Part shown: positions 1-5,057 of the stretch, one piece after another
Layout: the number at the start of each line of letters is the position of its first letter
How positions within the stretch are numbered: position 1 is the first letter of the stretch
Assembly (NCBI GenBank): GCA_902767395.1
Contig: CACXHI010000168.1
Coordinates: 1 to 6,789 of the forward strand
Reading direction: 5' to 3'
Length of the DNA: 6,789 bases
From: Oscillospiraceae bacterium
Lineage (GTDB): Bacteria > Bacillota > Clostridia > Oscillospirales > Oscillospiraceae
Notes under the pieces: generated by a model
What the model was told of the DNA's origin: nothing
Seen by the model: the letters and a program-made list of their open reading frames with translations, nothing else
Database searches by the model: none
Program-made: the position numbers and the translations under genes

Positions 1-227
1 GACTCCACGCGGGCGCTGAGATCGGCAAAGTCCGCGCCGAAGCGGATCAGCTCCGCCTCTCTGCGGGTGCGAAAGGCCGCGCCCCGGCTGAGATAGCAGA
101 CGGCCTCCAGAAGATTCGTTTTTCCCTGCGCGTTCTGCCCGACGATCAGGTTGACGCCGGGATCAAAGTCGCAGGCAAAGCTTTCATAGTTGCGGAAGCC
201 GGTCAGGGTCAGATCTAAGATTCTCAT
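1..227 (-). CDS. recF: RecF, DNA replication/repair ATPase (5' end only, truncated by window edge)
   Basis: Only the first 75 codons plus two bases are present; the gene continues beyond the left edge. RecF is an ABC/SMC-like ATPase that binds gapped DNA and, with RecO and RecR, loads RecA at stalled forks. Visible here are the N-terminal start MRILDLTLTGFRNYES, with the family's F-R-N-Y motif at residues 11-14, the Walker A loop GQNAQGKT at residues 30-37, and the following NLLEAVCYLS helix and AFRTRREAELI segment, all characteristic of RecF. The start is the ATG at 227-225. It lies 9 bases after the yaaA stop codon and in the same frame, so that stop blocks any N-terminal extension. No good Shine-Dalgarno sequence sits at normal distance; the nearest purine run (GGGAAG, minus strand, 249-244) is about 16 bases upstream. 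Translation is therefore probably coupled to yaaA. Identity is secure from the motifs and from its place after dnaN-yaaA. Confidence 0.95.
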   Translation of the reverse strand, partial: MRILDLTLTGFRNYESFACDFDPGVNLIVGQNAQGKTNLLEAVCYLSRGAAFRTRREAELIRFGADFADLSARVE

Positions 228-236
228 GCGCAGCCG

Positions 237-488
237 TCAATCGCTTCCCTGCGTAACCTTGTAGAAATTCCCGTCGAAGGCCACGCGGTCGCCCGGGCGG
301 AGCTTCTTGCCCCGCATCGTGCAGATCTCGCCGTTTACCGCCACGTCCTCGTTGAGAATGAAATTCTTTGCCATGCCGCCGGATTCCACGGCGTTGCAGA
401 GCTTCAAAAAGCTTTCCAGCTTGATGTATTCGGTGGTGATCGGAACCTCCACCTCGGAGGGATTCACCCTGCGGACACGGACCTTCAT
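237..488 (-). CDS. yaaA: YaaA-type S4-domain RNA-binding protein
   Basis: This 83-residue protein belongs to the small S4-domain family found between dnaN and recF in Firmicutes (YaaA in B. subtilis, also called RlbA). S4 domains bind structured RNA; the family is presumed to be ribosome- or RNA-associated, but its precise role is not established here. The S4 fold covers about residues 18-75. It begins with TEYIKLESFLKL, followed by GGMAKNFI and the strongly conserved VNGE...RGKKLRPGD core (about residues 51-67). The ATG at 488-486 has a very good ribosome binding site (AAGGAGG, minus strand, 502-496, 7-base spacer). It lies 30 bases after the dnaN stop and 9 bases before recF, so it is an internal gene of the dnaA-dnaN-yaaA-recF unit. 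Length is normal for the family. Confidence 0.93.
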   Translation of the reverse strand: MKVRVRRVNPSEVEVPITTEYIKLESFLKLCNAVESGGMAKNFILNEDVAVNGEICTMRGKKLRPGDRVAFDGNFYKVTQGSD

Positions 489-518
489 CGGCAGTCCTCC
501 TTTTAAGCTTTCAACTGT

Positions 519-1634
519 TTAGTTCAGTCTGACCGGCTGGATCAGATAGGTATAGTCCACCTTCTCCCGGTCGGGGTCGCAGGGGACGAGGAGGATGGGG
601 TTCAGACCGCCGCTGAGCAGCAGGGTGGTCTCGGCAGTCGGGACCGCCTTGAGCGCCTCGAGCATATAGCGGCAGGAGAAGCCGATCTCCATGTCCTTCC
701 CGTCGCCCGCCAGACGGCAGCCGTCGGTGGCGGCGGCCACGGTGGTGACGGTGCGGAAGGTGGCGCTGTCCTGCGAGAACACGCAGCGCACCGGGCTCTT
801 ATATTTCTCTGAGACGATCAGGCCCACGCGCTCCACGGTGGCGGTCAGCTCCGCCACGTTCGCCGTCATCGTCACGGGCGTCGAGGCCGGGATGAACCGC
901 CGCCAGTCGGCAAACTTGCCCTCCAGCAGACGGCAGATCAGCGTGGCGCTGTCCGTCGTGAAGGAGATATGCTTCTTTCCCAGAGTGAAGCGAACCTCGT
1001 CCTCGGTGTCGGAGAGAATCTTTTCCAGCTCCCGCAGGGCGGCGGAGGGCACGATGAAGCTCATTTCCGGGAAGCTGTCCGTCTGCGCGTGGTACGCCCG
1101 CTTCGCCATGCGGTAACCGTCGATGGCCACCATCGTCAGATTATTTTCCCCCGCCTCCACCAGACAGCCGGTATAGACAGGGTTTGCGGTATCGTCCGAA
1201 ACAGCAAAGAGGGTGCCGGAAATCAGCTCGCGCAGGGCGTTCTGCGGCATGGCGACGGCGTTTGCCTCCTCCACGGTGGGAAGCTGGGGATATTCGTCGG
1301 CGGCGGAGGCCATGAGTTGGAATCTCGCCGCCCCGGCCTCGATTGCGACCCGATAGTTTTCATCGACCTCTACGGTCACAACGTCGTCCGGGAGCTTACG
1401 CACGATGTCGGCAAACATCCGCGTCGGCATAACGCACTCTCCGCCGCTGCGAATCTTCGCGTCGATCCGGACGGTAATGCCGGTCTCCAGATTGTAGCCG
1501 GTCAGCCGCAGGCCCTCCTCGTCGGCAGCAAGATAAATGCCCTCCAAAAAGGGGAGACTGCTCTTGGGACTGACGGTGCGCGAGACAATGGAAATGGCGT
1601 TGGACAGCGTGGTTTTATCACATACGAGCCGCAT
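519..1634 (-). CDS. dnaN: DNA polymerase III beta subunit (sliding clamp)
   Basis: This 371-residue protein is the ring-shaped processivity clamp that tethers DNA polymerase III and many repair proteins to DNA; it works as a homodimer loaded at primed sites. The length matches the usual 366-378 residues. The N-terminal MRLVCDKTTLSNAISIVSRT and SSLPFLEGIYL (residues 26-35) are typical of domain 1. DGYRMA (172-177) marks domain 2 near the partner-binding pocket. Domain 3 runs from about 246 and ends in YLIQPVRL, where the family usually has a hydrophobic residue instead of Q (for example LPVRL). The ATG at 1634 is preferred because AAAGGAG (minus strand, 1649-1643) precedes it by 8 bases. A GTG at 1652 in the same frame would put that binding site inside the gene. 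The leader overlaps the AT-rich part of the origin. The gene is co-directional with the leftward replication fork. Confidence 0.97.
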   Translation of the reverse strand: MRLVCDKTTLSNAISIVSRTVSPKSSLPFLEGIYLAADEEGLRLTGYNLETGITVRIDAKIRSGGECVMPTRMFADIVRKLPDDVVTVEVDENYRVAIEAGAARFQLMASAADEYPQLPTVEEANAVAMPQNALRELISGTLFAVSDDTANPVYTGCLVEAGENNLTMVAIDGYRMAKRAYHAQTDSFPEMSFIVPSAALRELEKILSDTEDEVRFTLGKKHISFTTDSATLICRLLEGKFADWRRFIPASTPVTMTANVAELTATVERVGLIVSEKYKSPVRCVFSQDSATFRTVTTVAAATDGCRLAGDGKDMEIGFSCRYMLEALKAVPTAETTLLLSGGLNPILLVPCDPDREKVDYTYLIQPVRLN

Positions 1635-1683
1635 GAAAAAATCTCCTTTCACGCTCTCTATTAGAAAGAGAGAGAAAAATATT

Positions 1684-1702
1684 TAGTAGTATGCAGTAGT
1701 AG
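1684..1702 (-). promoter_or_regulatory. DnaA-trio element (probable unwinding/ssDNA-loading site)
   Basis: Read 3' to 5' on the plus strand from 1702 down to 1684, the triplets are GAT, GAT, GAC, one extra G, then TAT, GAT, GAT. Four of the six triplets are perfect matches to the DnaA-trio 3'-GAT-5'. The minus strand reads CTACTACTG then CATACTACTA. The element follows a DnaA box (minus-strand CCATCCACA, 1715-1707) and a 4-base C run (1706-1703), the same order as the B. subtilis basal unwinding system, where DnaA loads onto single-stranded trios to open the duplex. The one-base phase break after the third triplet is unusual. The role here is inferred from this layout. Confidence 0.75.
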
Positions 1703-1706
1703 GGGG

Positions 1707-1722
1707 TGTGGATGGTGGAAAA
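1707..1722 (-). promoter_or_regulatory. Composite DnaA-box pair next to the trios
   Basis: On the minus strand this reads TTTTCCACCATCCACA: two 9-mers, TTTTCCACC and CCATCCACA, overlapping by two bases and repeating with a 7-base step. Neither is a perfect box, but both keep the CCAC core. It points toward the DnaA-trios at 1684-1702 and so is in the right place and orientation to deliver DnaA to them. A near-copy in opposite orientation lies at 1840-1855. Confidence 0.7.
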
Positions 1723-1753
1723 CCCGCGAAAACCCTTGTCAAACAACGAAAAG

Positions 1754-1762
1754 TTCTCCACA
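1754..1762 (+). promoter_or_regulatory. DnaA box (TTCTCCACA)
   Basis: It matches TTATCCACA at eight of nine positions, with C at position 3. It is part of the oriC array. Individual occupancy by DnaA is inferred from the matching sequence and the clustering with other boxes. Confidence 0.65.
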
Positions 1763-1784
1763 GCACGGCGGAGGAAACCCACCG

Positions 1785-1793
1785 CCTTCCACA
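1785..1793 (+). promoter_or_regulatory. Weak DnaA box (CCTTCCACA)
   Basis: It keeps the TCCACA core but differs from TTATCCACA at the first three positions. Its core TTCCAC (1787-1792) is inversely repeated by GTGGAA at 1803-1808. It is probably a low-affinity site within the array. Confidence 0.5.
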
Positions 1794-1802
1794 GCCCGCC
1801 GC

Positions 1803-1832
1803 GTGGAAAACCGAACGCGCCGCGTTTTCCAC
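1803..1832. repeat. Perfect 9-base inverted repeat of two opposed DnaA boxes
   Basis: GTGGAAAAC at 1803-1811 and its exact complement GTTTTCCAC at 1824-1832 flank a 12-base GC-rich loop. Each arm is most of a DnaA box: minus-strand TTTTCCACG (1810-1802) and plus-strand TTTTCCACA (1825-1833), the latter the best box in the window. It is more likely a paired binding site than a terminator, because no T-run follows on either strand. Confidence 0.75.
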
Positions 1833-1839
1833 AAAAAAG

Positions 1840-1855
1840 ATTTCCACAATCCACA
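1840..1855 (+). promoter_or_regulatory. Composite DnaA-box pair at the dnaA end of the array
   Basis: The plus strand reads ATTTCCACAATCCACA, two boxes overlapping by two bases (ATTTCCACA and CAATCCACA) with a 7-base step. It matches the minus-strand composite at 1722-1707 at 14 of 16 positions and points the opposite way. It is followed by a GGGGG run (1856-1860) but no recognisable trios before the dnaA stop codon at 1877-1879. Confidence 0.65.
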
Positions 1856-1876
1856 GGGGGTGGGGATAGACGGGCC

Positions 1877-3190
1877 TCACAGCTTCCCGTTGATATTCGA
1901 CGTGATATCCCTCAGCTGATCGAGGATCTGCTTATCGCCCTTGGCAATCAGGGACTCGACCTTTTGCAGGGCGGAGATGACCGTGGTATGGTCGCGTCCA
2001 AACTCCCGGCCAATGGTTTTGTAGCTCTGGTGGGTCAGCTCGCGGATCAGATACATGGCGATTTGGCGGGGCATGACGATGTTGTTGGATTTCAGCCGCC
2101 CGCGCAGCAGGGCTTCCTCCACGTTGAAGTAGCGCGAGACCTCCGAGATGATGAGCGACGCCGTGGGCAGATTGTGGCTGGCGTCGGAATACATGTCCTT
2201 GATGGCCCGCGAGACGTTGGGCAGATCCAGCGGCATCCCGTTCAGCTCATGGTAGGCCCGGATGATATTGACCGTGCCCTCCAGCGAGCGCACGTTATTC
2301 GTGATATTCTCCGCAATGTAGTTGCAGATCTCCTGCGGAAGCTCCAGCCCCAGCGACCCGGCCTTGTTCTGAATGATGGCCATGCGGGTCTCATAGTCGG
2401 GCGGGATAATGTCGCAGATCAGCCCGCCCTCAAAGCGGGTGCGCAGACGCTCCGCCAGCGTCGAGATTTCCATGGGAGGACGGTCGGAGGTCAACACGAT
2501 CTGCTTGTGTGCCTCGAACAGCTCGTTGAAGGTGTGGAAGAACTCCTCCTCGGTGGATTGCTTGCCCCCGATGAACTGCACGTCGTCCATCAAAAGCAGG
2601 TCCGCGTTGCGGTATTTCTGGCGGAATTCCAGATTTGTCTTCTCGCGCAGGGCGACGATCAGCTCGTTGGTGAACTGCTCGGAGCTGATATAGACGATGT
2701 GGAACTCGGGATGCTTTTCCCGAATCCGGTTGGCAATGGCGTAGAGCAGGTGGGTCTTGCCCAGACCCGACGGCCCGTAAATAAACAGCGGATTGTAAGC
2801 CGTGGCAGGCATGTCCGTTACGGCCAAGGCCGCGTTGTAGGCAAAACGGTTGGACGGGCCGACGACAAAGGAATCAAAGGTGAAATGGGAATGAAAGCTC
2901 GCGTTTGGCTGCACCTCATGGGAGAGCCGATATTCCGCAAGCTCCTCCTCGCAGACGACGACAATCTCCAGATCCCGGCCCACCAAATCGCGCATCGCGT
3001 CGCGGATGTGGCCCAGACACCGCTGCGTAATAAAATCCTTGCAAAACTCCGACGGCGAGTAGATCGTCAGCGCGTCGTCCGTCCGTTCGAGAATGTAGGA
3101 CTGGTCAAAAAAAGAGGACACAATCGCCGGCGTCAGCCGCTCGTCGAGATAGGAGATGACCTTGGCCCAAATAAAGGCGTTGGAATACAT
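1877..3190 (-). CDS. dnaA: Chromosomal replication initiator DnaA
   Basis: This 437-residue AAA+ ATPase binds DnaA boxes, opens the origin and recruits the helicase. Domain I is at about 1-80. Domain II is a short linker (about 82-102). Domain III starts at FTFDSFVVGPSNRFA, with Walker A GPSGLGKT at 139-146, Walker B LLLMDD at 198-203, sensor 1 TSDRPP at 234-239, the arginine-finger region RTRFEGG at 251-256 and the sensor 2 region NNVRSLEG at 298-305. Domain IV carries the DNA-binding signature GRDHTTVISALQK at 398-410. The usual RFEWGL is RFEGGL here. The chosen ATG (3190-3188) has GGAGGT (minus strand, 3202-3197) 6 bases upstream; an in-frame start at 3256 would lie upstream of the -10 box and is rejected. 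The gene starts the dnaA-dnaN-yaaA-recF unit from an extended -10 promoter and is transcribed toward the origin at its 3' end. Confidence 0.98.
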   Translation of the reverse strand: MYSNAFIWAKVISYLDERLTPAIVSSFFDQSYILERTDDALTIYSPSEFCKDFITQRCLGHIRDAMRDLVGRDLEIVVVCEEELAEYRLSHEVQPNASFHSHFTFDSFVVGPSNRFAYNAALAVTDMPATAYNPLFIYGPSGLGKTHLLYAIANRIREKHPEFHIVYISSEQFTNELIVALREKTNLEFRQKYRNADLLLMDDVQFIGGKQSTEEEFFHTFNELFEAHKQIVLTSDRPPMEISTLAERLRTRFEGGLICDIIPPDYETRMAIIQNKAGSLGLELPQEICNYIAENITNNVRSLEGTVNIIRAYHELNGMPLDLPNVSRAIKDMYSDASHNLPTASLIISEVSRYFNVEEALLRGRLKSNNIVMPRQIAMYLIRELTHQSYKTIGREFGRDHTTVISALQKVESLIAKGDKQILDQLRDITSNINGKL

Positions 3191-3235
3191 TGCAGCACCT
3201 CCGGTAAGTAAAAAATCATAACGTTCGACTTTTAT

Positions 3236-3264
3236 ATTATACCATAAAATCCGCAAATTTACAA
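3236..3264 (-). promoter_or_regulatory. dnaA promoter (extended -10, sigma-A type)
   Basis: On the minus strand the -10 box is a perfect TATAAT (3241-3236) preceded by TGG, which gives an extended -10. The -35 is TTGTAA (3264-3259), four of six matches, with the ideal 17-base spacer. Transcription should start near 3229, giving a leader of about 40 bases before the dnaA ATG. No good DnaA box is visible upstream of dnaA (best is TGTGTAGAA at 3293-3301, seven of nine), so classic DnaA autorepression at this promoter is not supported by the sequence. Confidence 0.82.
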
Positions 3265-3301
3265 GTGGTTTTGTGATATTTCTTTATTATATTGTGTAGA
3301 A

Positions 3302-3317
3302 TGTTTCACGTGAAACA
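3302..3317. promoter_or_regulatory. parS: parS centromere site (ParB/Spo0J binding)
   Basis: TGTTTCACGTGAAACA is a perfect 16-base palindrome identical to the consensus parS bound by Spo0J-family ParB. It nucleates ParB, which clamps and slides along DNA in a CTP-dependent way and recruits SMC to the origin. It lies in the spacer between the divergent dnaA and parA promoters, 37 bases upstream of the dnaA -35 and 15 bases upstream of the parA -35. It is the only copy in the window. Confidence 0.96.
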
Positions 3318-3332
3318 CCCGCCCTTTTTTCC

Positions 3333-3360
3333 TTGATTTTTGCTGTGAATGTGGTATAAT
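3333..3360 (+). promoter_or_regulatory. parA-parB operon promoter (extended -10)
   Basis: A perfect TATAAT (3355-3360) is preceded by TGG (3352-3354), an extended -10. The likely -35 is TTGATT (3333-3338), four of six, with a 16-base spacer. Transcription should begin near 3367, about 25 bases before the parA ATG. An upstream in-frame ATG at 3349 overlaps this promoter and so cannot be the start of a transcript made from it. Confidence 0.8.
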
Positions 3361-3390
3361 CAAAAACAACCAGAGAAACGGGGGGTAGAC

Positions 3391-4143
3391 ATGGGCAGAA
3401 TTGTGGCTGTTGTAAATCAAAAGGGCGGCGTGGGAAAGACGACCACCGCCGTCAATCTGACTGCCGCGCTCCGCGAAAAGGGGGCGCGCGTCCTGCTGGT
3501 GGACTTCGATCCGCAGGCCAACGCGACCTCCGGCATGGGAATCAGCCGTCGGAGCAAATACACCTCCTACGACGTGATTATCAACGGCGTCGCGGCGTCT
3601 CAGGCGCTCGTTCGCACAGATTGGGGCGACGTGCTGCCATCCTCGTCCGCTCTGGCCGGGGCCGGAGTGGAACTGGCCGACATGGCGCGCCGGGAATTCA
3701 TTCTCAAGGATGCGCTGGCCCCCGTGATCGAAAATTACGACTTCGTCTTCATCGACTGCCCGCCGTCGCTGGAGCTGCTGACGCTGAACGGCCTGTGCGC
3801 GGCGGAGCAGATCCTGATTCCGGTGCAGTGCGAGTATTACGCGCTCGAGGGCCTGTCCGACCTGATGAATACAATGCGGGCGGTCAAAAAGCGTCTGAAT
3901 CCCCGGCTGACGGTCTTCGGCGTTTTGCTGACGATGTTTGACGGGCGGACGAATTTTTCCAGTCAGGTCGCGCAGGAGGTTCGCCGCTTCTTCCCCGGAC
4001 GGGTGTTCTCGACGGCGATTCCCCGCAACGTCCGTCTGGCCGAGGCTCCCAGCCACGGGATGCCTGTCACCGCTTACGACAAGCACAGCCGCGGCGCGGC
4101 GGCCTATCTTGCCGTCGCGGAGGAGATTTTGACACTGTTTTAG
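3391..4143 (+). CDS. parA: Chromosome-partitioning ATPase ParA (Soj)
   Basis: This 250-residue protein is a deviant-Walker ATPase that cooperates with ParB-parS complexes in origin segregation and, in B. subtilis (Soj), regulates DnaA directly. Seen here are the deviant Walker A KGGVGKTT (residues 11-18, with signature lysine K11), Walker A' VDFDPQAN (37-44), Walker B FIDCPPS (120-126), and the conserved TAIPRNVRLAEAPSHG stretch (208-223). Length is close to Soj (about 253). The start is the ATG at 3391, preceded by a G-run (3380-3385) that is a weak binding site at about 5 bases. The in-frame ATG at 3349 lies in the promoter. It is the first gene of a unit with parB 29 bases downstream. Its direct adjacency to dnaA is a natural setting for Soj-DnaA control, though that is inferred from B. 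subtilis. Confidence 0.97.
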   Translation: MGRIVAVVNQKGGVGKTTTAVNLTAALREKGARVLLVDFDPQANATSGMGISRRSKYTSYDVIINGVAASQALVRTDWGDVLPSSSALAGAGVELADMARREFILKDALAPVIENYDFVFIDCPPSLELLTLNGLCAAEQILIPVQCEYYALEGLSDLMNTMRAVKKRLNPRLTVFGVLLTMFDGRTNFSSQVAQEVRRFFPGRVFSTAIPRNVRLAEAPSHGMPVTAYDKHSRGAAAYLAVAEEILTLF

Positions 4144-4172
4144 AATGAATTTGTAAGAATTGGAGGAACGCC

Positions 4173-5057
4173 ATGAAGAAACAATCCGGCCTTGGGCGTG
4201 GGCTCGGCGCATTGCTGGACGATCCGAATCTGGACTTTACCCAGCAAAACGGCGGGGTTCACACCGTGGCGCTGCATCGGGTGGAGCCGAATCCGCTCCA
4301 GCCCCGGAAGGAGTTCGACGAGGAGGCCCTGCAGGCCCTCGCGGATTCCATTGCCGCGCACGGCCTGATCCAGCCGCTCACCGTCCGGGAGCGCCCAAAC
4401 GGTTACTATCAAATCATCGCCGGGGAGCGCCGCTGGCGTGCCGCGCGTCGGGCGGGGCTGGACGAGGTTCCGGTGCTGGTCGTCGAGGCGGATGACCGCA
4501 AGGTGATGGAGCTGGCGCTGGTGGAGAATCTCCAGCGCGAGGATCTGAATCCCATGGAGGAGGCCGCTGGCTTCCAAACCCTGATGGAGGAATACGGCCT
4601 GACGCAGGCCGAGACCGCCGAGGCAGTGGGCAAATCCCGTCCGGCGGTGGCAAACGCTCTGCGGCTTCTGTCTCTGTCCGACGAGCTGGCGGCGCTGGTT
4701 CGGGACGGGACGCTCTCACCCGGTCACGCCCGCGCCCTGTTGGGGCTGAAAAGCGAAAAGCTCCGCCAGCAGGCGGCGCAGCGAATCATTGCCCTCCAGC
4801 TCTCCGTGCGGCAGGCCGAAACCCTTTGCCGCAATCTGGAGCGCGAGAAGGAAACGCCTCCCCCGGCGCCGCTGGAGGTGGACTACGTGGCGGAGTGCGA
4901 GCGTTCGCTGAGCCGCCGTCTGGGGCGCAAGGTGCGCATCGTCAACGGGAAACGCAAGGGACGTTTCGAGCTGGAATTCTACGGACCGGACGACCTGAAC
5001 CGCCTGCTCTTCGCCCTCCAGCAGATTTCCACGAAGGAGGACGCAGACCGTGATTGA
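4173..5057 (+). CDS. parB: Chromosome-partitioning protein ParB (Spo0J), CTP-dependent parS clamp
   Basis: This 294-residue ParB binds parS, hydrolyses CTP to form sliding clamps, stimulates ParA and loads SMC. The N-terminal GLGRGLGALL (residues 6-15) is the conserved ParA-contact motif. The ParB/Srx CTPase domain follows (about 34-125), with the nucleotide-binding motifs GERRWRAA (84-91) and ENLQRED (118-124). A helix-turn-helix (about 144-168, TQAETAEAVGKSRPAVANAL) reads parS. The C-terminal dimer domain spans about 236-285. The ATG at 4173 has TGGAGG (4161-4166) six bases upstream. The stop overlaps the next gene by 8 bases. A perfect parS lies at 3302-3317, so protein and target are together. 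Confidence 0.97.
   Translation: MKKQSGLGRGLGALLDDPNLDFTQQNGGVHTVALHRVEPNPLQPRKEFDEEALQALADSIAAHGLIQPLTVRERPNGYYQIIAGERRWRAARRAGLDEVPVLVVEADDRKVMELALVENLQREDLNPMEEAAGFQTLMEEYGLTQAETAEAVGKSRPAVANALRLLSLSDELAALVRDGTLSPGHARALLGLKSEKLRQQAAQRIIALQLSVRQAETLCRNLEREKETPPPAPLEVDYVAECERSLSRRLGRKVRIVNGKRKGRFELEFYGPDDLNRLLFALQQISTKEDADRD

Larger units (their letters stand above)
1635..1876. other. oriC: Replication origin (oriC) in the dnaA-dnaN spacer
   Basis: This 242-base non-coding spacer carries six TCCACA cores of DnaA boxes: five on the plus strand (starting at 1757, 1788, 1828, 1843 and 1850) and one on the minus strand (TGTGGA on plus, 1707-1712). Two weaker inverted boxes read TTTTCCACC and TTTTCCACG on the minus strand. 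At the dnaN end the array is followed by a G/C run, trinucleotide repeats resembling DnaA-trios, and a purine/AT-rich stretch (about 1660-1692) that could be the unwinding site. In B. subtilis and relatives the unwinding site also lies between dnaA and dnaN, so position and content agree. No box is a perfect TTATCCACA; the best is TTTTCCACA at 1825-1833, which fits the relaxed consensus TTWTNCACA. The exact unwinding base and full extent are inferred. Confidence 0.88.

Noticed and set aside
1737..1742. Perfect TTGACA on the minus strand upstream of dnaN, a possible dnaN -35
   Set aside because: No TATAAT-like hexamer occurs 16-18 bases downstream (the region reads TCCACC), so it is not a supportable promoter.
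1803..1832. Inverted repeat after dnaA considered as a transcription terminator
   Set aside because: The arms are AT-containing DnaA boxes with a 12-base loop, and no T-run follows on the dnaA transcript; a paired binding site explains it better.
1706..3211. 501-codon open frame on the plus strand, opposite dnaA and the origin
   Set aside because: It lies antisense to an unmistakable DnaA, runs through the DnaA-box array, and its product has no recognisable motif. Long antisense frames are common opposite GC-rich genes.
3191..3300. AT-rich dnaA upstream spacer considered as the main unwinding site
   Set aside because: No DnaA-box cluster or trios are present, only one seven-of-nine match; promoters explain the AT content. 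A secondary role cannot be excluded.
3259..4212. 317-codon minus-strand open frame opposite parA
   Set aside because: It is a shadow of ParA, reads through parS and both promoters at its 3' end, and has an arginine/glutamine-rich composition typical of antisense frames.
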